Position numbers and translations under genes: made by a program. From Terriglobales bacterium (GTDB taxonomy: Bacteria; Acidobacteriota; Terriglobia; Terriglobales; Gp1-AA117), in NCBI GenBank assembly GCA_030150795.1, contig JASLFF010000604.1, positions 1 to 8,215 on the forward strand: a stretch of 8,215 bases of DNA, in the 5' to 3' direction. Every line of letters begins with the position of its first letter. Within the stretch, counting starts at the first letter, position 1. The notes under the pieces were generated by a model. That model had not been told where the DNA came from. It saw only the letters and a program-made list of their open reading frames with translations, and searched no databases. Below are positions 6,097 to 8,215 of this stretch, in pieces.

Positions 6097-6915
6097 TTAC
6101 GTCCCTGTCTTATCTCCTGCCGCCTTCGGCGACTGCGGCGCAATCGTTTTCACCTTGATTGGCTTGGCCGGGATGCCGGCTGCGATCGTGTACGGCTCAA
6201 TGTCTTTAGTTGCCACGCCCATCGATCCCACCAGTCCATGTTCGTGCACGCGAACGCCGCTCATCACTGTGGCGTGGTAGGTGATGCGGGCGCGTGGGCC
6301 AATCTCCGTGTGCCGGTTGGTCACGATCATGCCATCGTTCAAGTCGTGGTCATGGGAATATATGTTGGCGTAATCGGAGACTGAACTGCCCTGGTGGATC
6401 GTGATTCCGCCTCGATCGTCCAGCAGTACATACTTGTGGATCGTGCAGTTATCTTCGATTGTCAGGTTGTAGCCGTAAGAAACTTCCACGCCATGAAAAA
6501 TCTTTACGTTTTTTCCTATGTGCTTGAGCACGTGCTTTGCAATCATGGCGCGCATGCGAAACCCCAGCCAGTGGTCGAGTCCAATGGGCGAGCGATCAAA
6601 CATCATCCAGAACCAGATGAGCGGTTTGCGCTCGGCGTATTTCTGCGCGTCCACATCGCCATAATATTCGGGCTCAAGGGACGCGTTGCGCGGATCAAAG
6701 CTGTGTACCAGCGCCTGCTCGGCCAGTGAAGAGTTGGGATTCGGATCGGCATAGGGCCGGCCCAAATAGAGTTCATGCAGCGTATTGCGGACGACCGTAC
6801 AGCGATGCTCGATATTTCGATTGGCAAACTGCTCATCAAGCTTCTGTATCCAGTCCAGAAACGCTTTTTCAGCAGCCGGCAGCGGCTGAATGTTGCGGTA
6901 TTCGTAACGCGGCAT
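6097..6915 (-). CDS. left-handed beta-helix (hexapeptide-repeat) acyltransferase
   Basis: Probably transfers an acetyl or other acyl group from an acyl-CoA to a sugar or similar acceptor in the cytoplasm; the acceptor cannot be told from sequence. The protein has 272 residues. About residues 134-253 show the hexapeptide pattern of the WbbJ/maltose O-acetyltransferase-like group: IGKNVKIFHGVEVSYG, LTIEDNCTIHKYVLL, ITIHQGSSVSDYANI, then IGPRARITYHATVMSG and VGSMGVATKDIEPYTIAAGIPAKPIKV. The IYSHDHDLND loop (His188 or His190) is placed like the catalytic histidine of the family. The first 130 residues are helical-looking, with a hydrophobic WFWMMF stretch, and are longer than in simple members. 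The ATG at 6915 is preceded by GGAGAGGG with 6 nt spacing, the clearest Shine-Dalgarno in the window. It is divergent from the porin-like gene and 232 bp upstream of trpS. A role in cell-surface polysaccharide modification is a guess. Confidence 0.85.
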   Translation of the reverse strand: MPRYEYRNIQPLPAAEKAFLDWIQKLDEQFANRNIEHRCTVVRNTLHELYLGRPYADPNPNSSLAEQALVHSFDPRNASLEPEYYGDVDAQKYAERKPLIWFWMMFDRSPIGLDHWLGFRMRAMIAKHVLKHIGKNVKIFHGVEVSYGYNLTIEDNCTIHKYVLLDDRGGITIHQGSSVSDYANIYSHDHDLNDGMIVTNRHTEIGPRARITYHATVMSGVRVHEHGLVGSMGVATKDIEPYTIAAGIPAKPIKVKTIAPQSPKAAGDKTGT

Positions 6916-7090
6916 GAAAGACCCTCTCCGATTTCTACTTTATTATTTTGAAAACACAATAATATAACGGCGGTCCGGTTCCCCTTGTGCCCGGCTCGAC
7001 CTTCGATAGGGATTCGATTTCCTCAGGGTCGGTTTGGCCGCATTTTTTTAGGGGCGTCACTTAAGACAGCCGAGTTCTTCGATGCCCACC

Positions 7091-7104
7091 CTTCACCGGT
7101 GAAG
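7091..7104. promoter_or_regulatory. perfect 14-bp palindrome, possible operator or hairpin
   Basis: CTTCACCGGTGAAG is its own reverse complement. It is about 107 bp upstream of the predicted -35 of the plus-strand gene. Such symmetry suits a dimeric regulator's operator, but no matching regulator gene is in the window. An alternative RNA pairing exists, because GGAAGG follows shortly after. Confidence 0.35.
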
Positions 7105-7197
7105 CCGGAAGGCCAGAATATACCCGCCCTCTCCCTGTAGATCGCTTTACAAAGTGAGCTCTGATCCTGAAATGACACAAGGGTTACCTCAGTACCG

Positions 7198-7226
7198 TTG
7201 TCGCTTTAACCCAATATCGATATAAA
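7198..7226 (+). promoter_or_regulatory. predicted sigma-70-type promoter for the porin-like gene
   Basis: TTGTCG at 7198-7203 and TATAAA at 7221-7226 are separated by 17 bp, the optimal spacing. They match the consensus at four of six and five of six positions. Transcription would begin near 7233 and give a leader of about 40 nt. Confidence 0.55.
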
Positions 7227-7257
7227 GAGGCCATTCCGGGATAGTTCTTGCTGCATT

Positions 7258-7265
7258 AAGGAAAG
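7258..7265 (+). promoter_or_regulatory. ribosome binding site of the porin-like gene
   Basis: AAGGAAAG lies 8 nt before the ATG at 7274 and supports that start over the adjacent in-frame ATG at 7277. Confidence 0.6.
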
Positions 7266-7273
7266 ATAGAACG

Positions 7274-8215
7274 ATGATGTGCAGTAACATTAGGCGGCCC
7301 AGGAAAGTCGCGCAAGCGGGTCTTCTCGGTCTCTTTATCTTAATTTCGCTGAGCGGCCACGCCCAGGATGATGGGCTCGCAGTTGACGGATTCAAGCCCG
7401 TGCCAATCCTGACGGGCTCAACCGCCTATTTCACCCGCGTCACCGCCGGTCAATACCAGGACGCTCCCAGCGTAAGCCCCCTTTTGCTGCTGCCGTTGGG
7501 AGACAAGTGGCTGGTTGAAGCCAAAGGTTCCTACTCCGATACTTTTAGCAAAAACGCCCAGGGCGATTACAGCGGCACGATTTCTTACGGAATGTCGTAC
7601 GGCCAGATTGACTACATCGCCAATCGTTACATGACGTTTGTGGCAGGCCGCTTTACAACGCCTTTCAATATTTACGGTGAGCGGCTGGCGCCCAACTGGA
7701 TACGCGCTTTGCAGGTATCGCCGCTGACTTCGCCGGTAACCAGTGGTTCCGGTCTGGGCGGCATGATGCGCGGCGGTTTTCCCGGGACGGATAGCCTGAA
7801 CGTTACCTACGCACTTTATTTTTCCGCGAATAACACGCATCACTTATTCGCAACCGATCGCTCGACCGTCGGACGGCTTGGATTTTTTTTGCCGCACCAG
7901 AGGCTTGAAGTAGGCGCTTCATACCAGCAAGTTTTGCAAGCCGATCGGCCGCATTCTTCCGGTGTGTTCCTGGAGTGGCAGCCGAACCGTGCGCCTCTAA
8001 CAGTACGGTCAGAGTATGTGCGGTCATCGGGAACCAAGGGAAGCGCTTATTGGATTGAATCAGTCTATCGCCTGAGCCAGATTCCTTCATTGCGGCGACT
8101 GGAGCTGGTTGGCCGAGGAGAGCAGTTTTTTGCCGCGGCAAACCTTTCCGCAGCCACGGTAAAAAAACTGGGCGCGTTGGGTAAAGACACCAATGAAGGC
8201 GATTTTGGCATGAAC
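7274..8215 (+). CDS. outer-membrane beta-barrel (porin-like) protein, partial at the right edge
   Basis: Open frame of 314 codons from the ATG at 7274 with no stop before the window ends. A basic N-region (NIRRPRKVAQ), hydrophobic core (AGLLGLFILISLS) and GHA-Q site indicate a type I signal peptide cleaved after about residue 30, so the protein is exported to the periplasm and outer membrane. The mature part has alternating polar and aromatic strands typical of an outer-membrane barrel: TAYFTRVTAG, WLVEAKGSYSDTF, YGQIDYIANRYMTFVAGRF, LNVTYALYF, RLEVGASYQQVL, GVFLEWQP, TVRSEYVRSS, LELVGRGEQFF. GRFTTPFNIYGERLAPNWIR (125-144) resembles a conserved segment of phosphate-selective-porin-like barrels. 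It has a good ribosome binding site and a promoter just upstream. Long minus-strand open frames over the same bases have no family resemblance and are shadows. Family assignment is moderate; the substrate is unknown. Confidence 0.82.
   Translation, partial: MMCSNIRRPRKVAQAGLLGLFILISLSGHAQDDGLAVDGFKPVPILTGSTAYFTRVTAGQYQDAPSVSPLLLLPLGDKWLVEAKGSYSDTFSKNAQGDYSGTISYGMSYGQIDYIANRYMTFVAGRFTTPFNIYGERLAPNWIRALQVSPLTSPVTSGSGLGGMMRGGFPGTDSLNVTYALYFSANNTHHLFATDRSTVGRLGFFLPHQRLEVGASYQQVLQADRPHSSGVFLEWQPNRAPLTVRSEYVRSSGTKGSAYWIESVYRLSQIPSLRRLELVGRGEQFFAAANLSAATVKKLGALGKDTNEGDFGMN

Larger units (their letters stand above)
6916..7273. other. divergent intergenic region, no gene seen
   Basis: These 358 bp separate the minus-strand acyltransferase from the plus-strand porin-like gene. 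The left end (about 6930-6970) is AT-rich and should hold the acyltransferase promoter, though no clean -35/-10 pair is evident. Further right are a T7 run (7043-7049) after weak pairing, a 14-bp perfect palindrome (7091-7104), and a good promoter for the plus-strand gene. No protein-coding frame on either strand looks real, and I do not recognise a known riboswitch. Confidence 0.6.

Noticed and set aside
7061..7120. Riboswitch (cobalamin or c-di-GMP type) before the porin-like gene
   Set aside because: A GGAAGG-containing stretch looked suggestive, but the conserved core elements and their order for those classes are absent.
7418..7843. A 141-codon minus-strand open frame near the right edge
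   Set aside because: It is antisense to the porin-like gene, which has a signal peptide, promoter and ribosome binding site. The minus-strand product shows no recognisable features.

Overview
The window is a stretch of bacterial chromosome at roughly 55% GC. It carries housekeeping genes on the minus strand and one outer-membrane protein gene on the plus strand at the right edge. The minus-strand order trpS, scpA, scpB, rluB, hisC, together with the Gram-negative porin-like gene and many small dispersed intergenic repeats, suggests an Acidobacteriota (Terriglobia/Koribacter-like) genome. That taxonomic assignment is an inference from gene order and style; no database search was run.

Layout from right to left, following transcription of the minus strand. 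At 6097-6915 is a left-handed beta-helix acyltransferase with a good ribosome binding site. At 5865-6096 is a repeat-bearing gap. At 4371-5864 is trpS, a tryptophanyl-tRNA synthetase with a four-cysteine iron-sulfur motif and an unusual C-terminal extension of about 150 residues. At 3993-4370 is a gap with several dispersed repeats. At 3183-3992 is scpA. At 3007-3182 is a MITE-like inverted repeat. At 2095-3006 is scpB, followed one base later by rluB (1254-2093), then a small two-helix membrane ORF (1038-1229). Last is hisC (957 to beyond the left edge), which is broken by one in-frame TGA at 226-228. On the plus strand, the divergent region 6916-7273 leads into a signal-peptide-bearing beta-barrel protein that starts at 7274 and runs off the right edge.

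Functionally, scpA and scpB encode the kleisin and winged-helix partners of the SMC chromosome-segregation complex. rluB modifies 23S rRNA, trpS charges tRNA-Trp, and hisC makes histidinol phosphate. They are linked by position, not by pathway. Only scpB-rluB (and perhaps the small ORF) are tightly packed; the other gaps hold repeats.

I found no CRISPR array, insertion-sequence transposase, tRNA, rRNA or defence system. The most notable points are the C-terminal extension and iron-sulfur motif of TrpRS, the nonsense codon in an otherwise well-preserved hisC, the low-complexity insertion inside the first winged helix of ScpB, and the inverted repeat between scpA and scpB.
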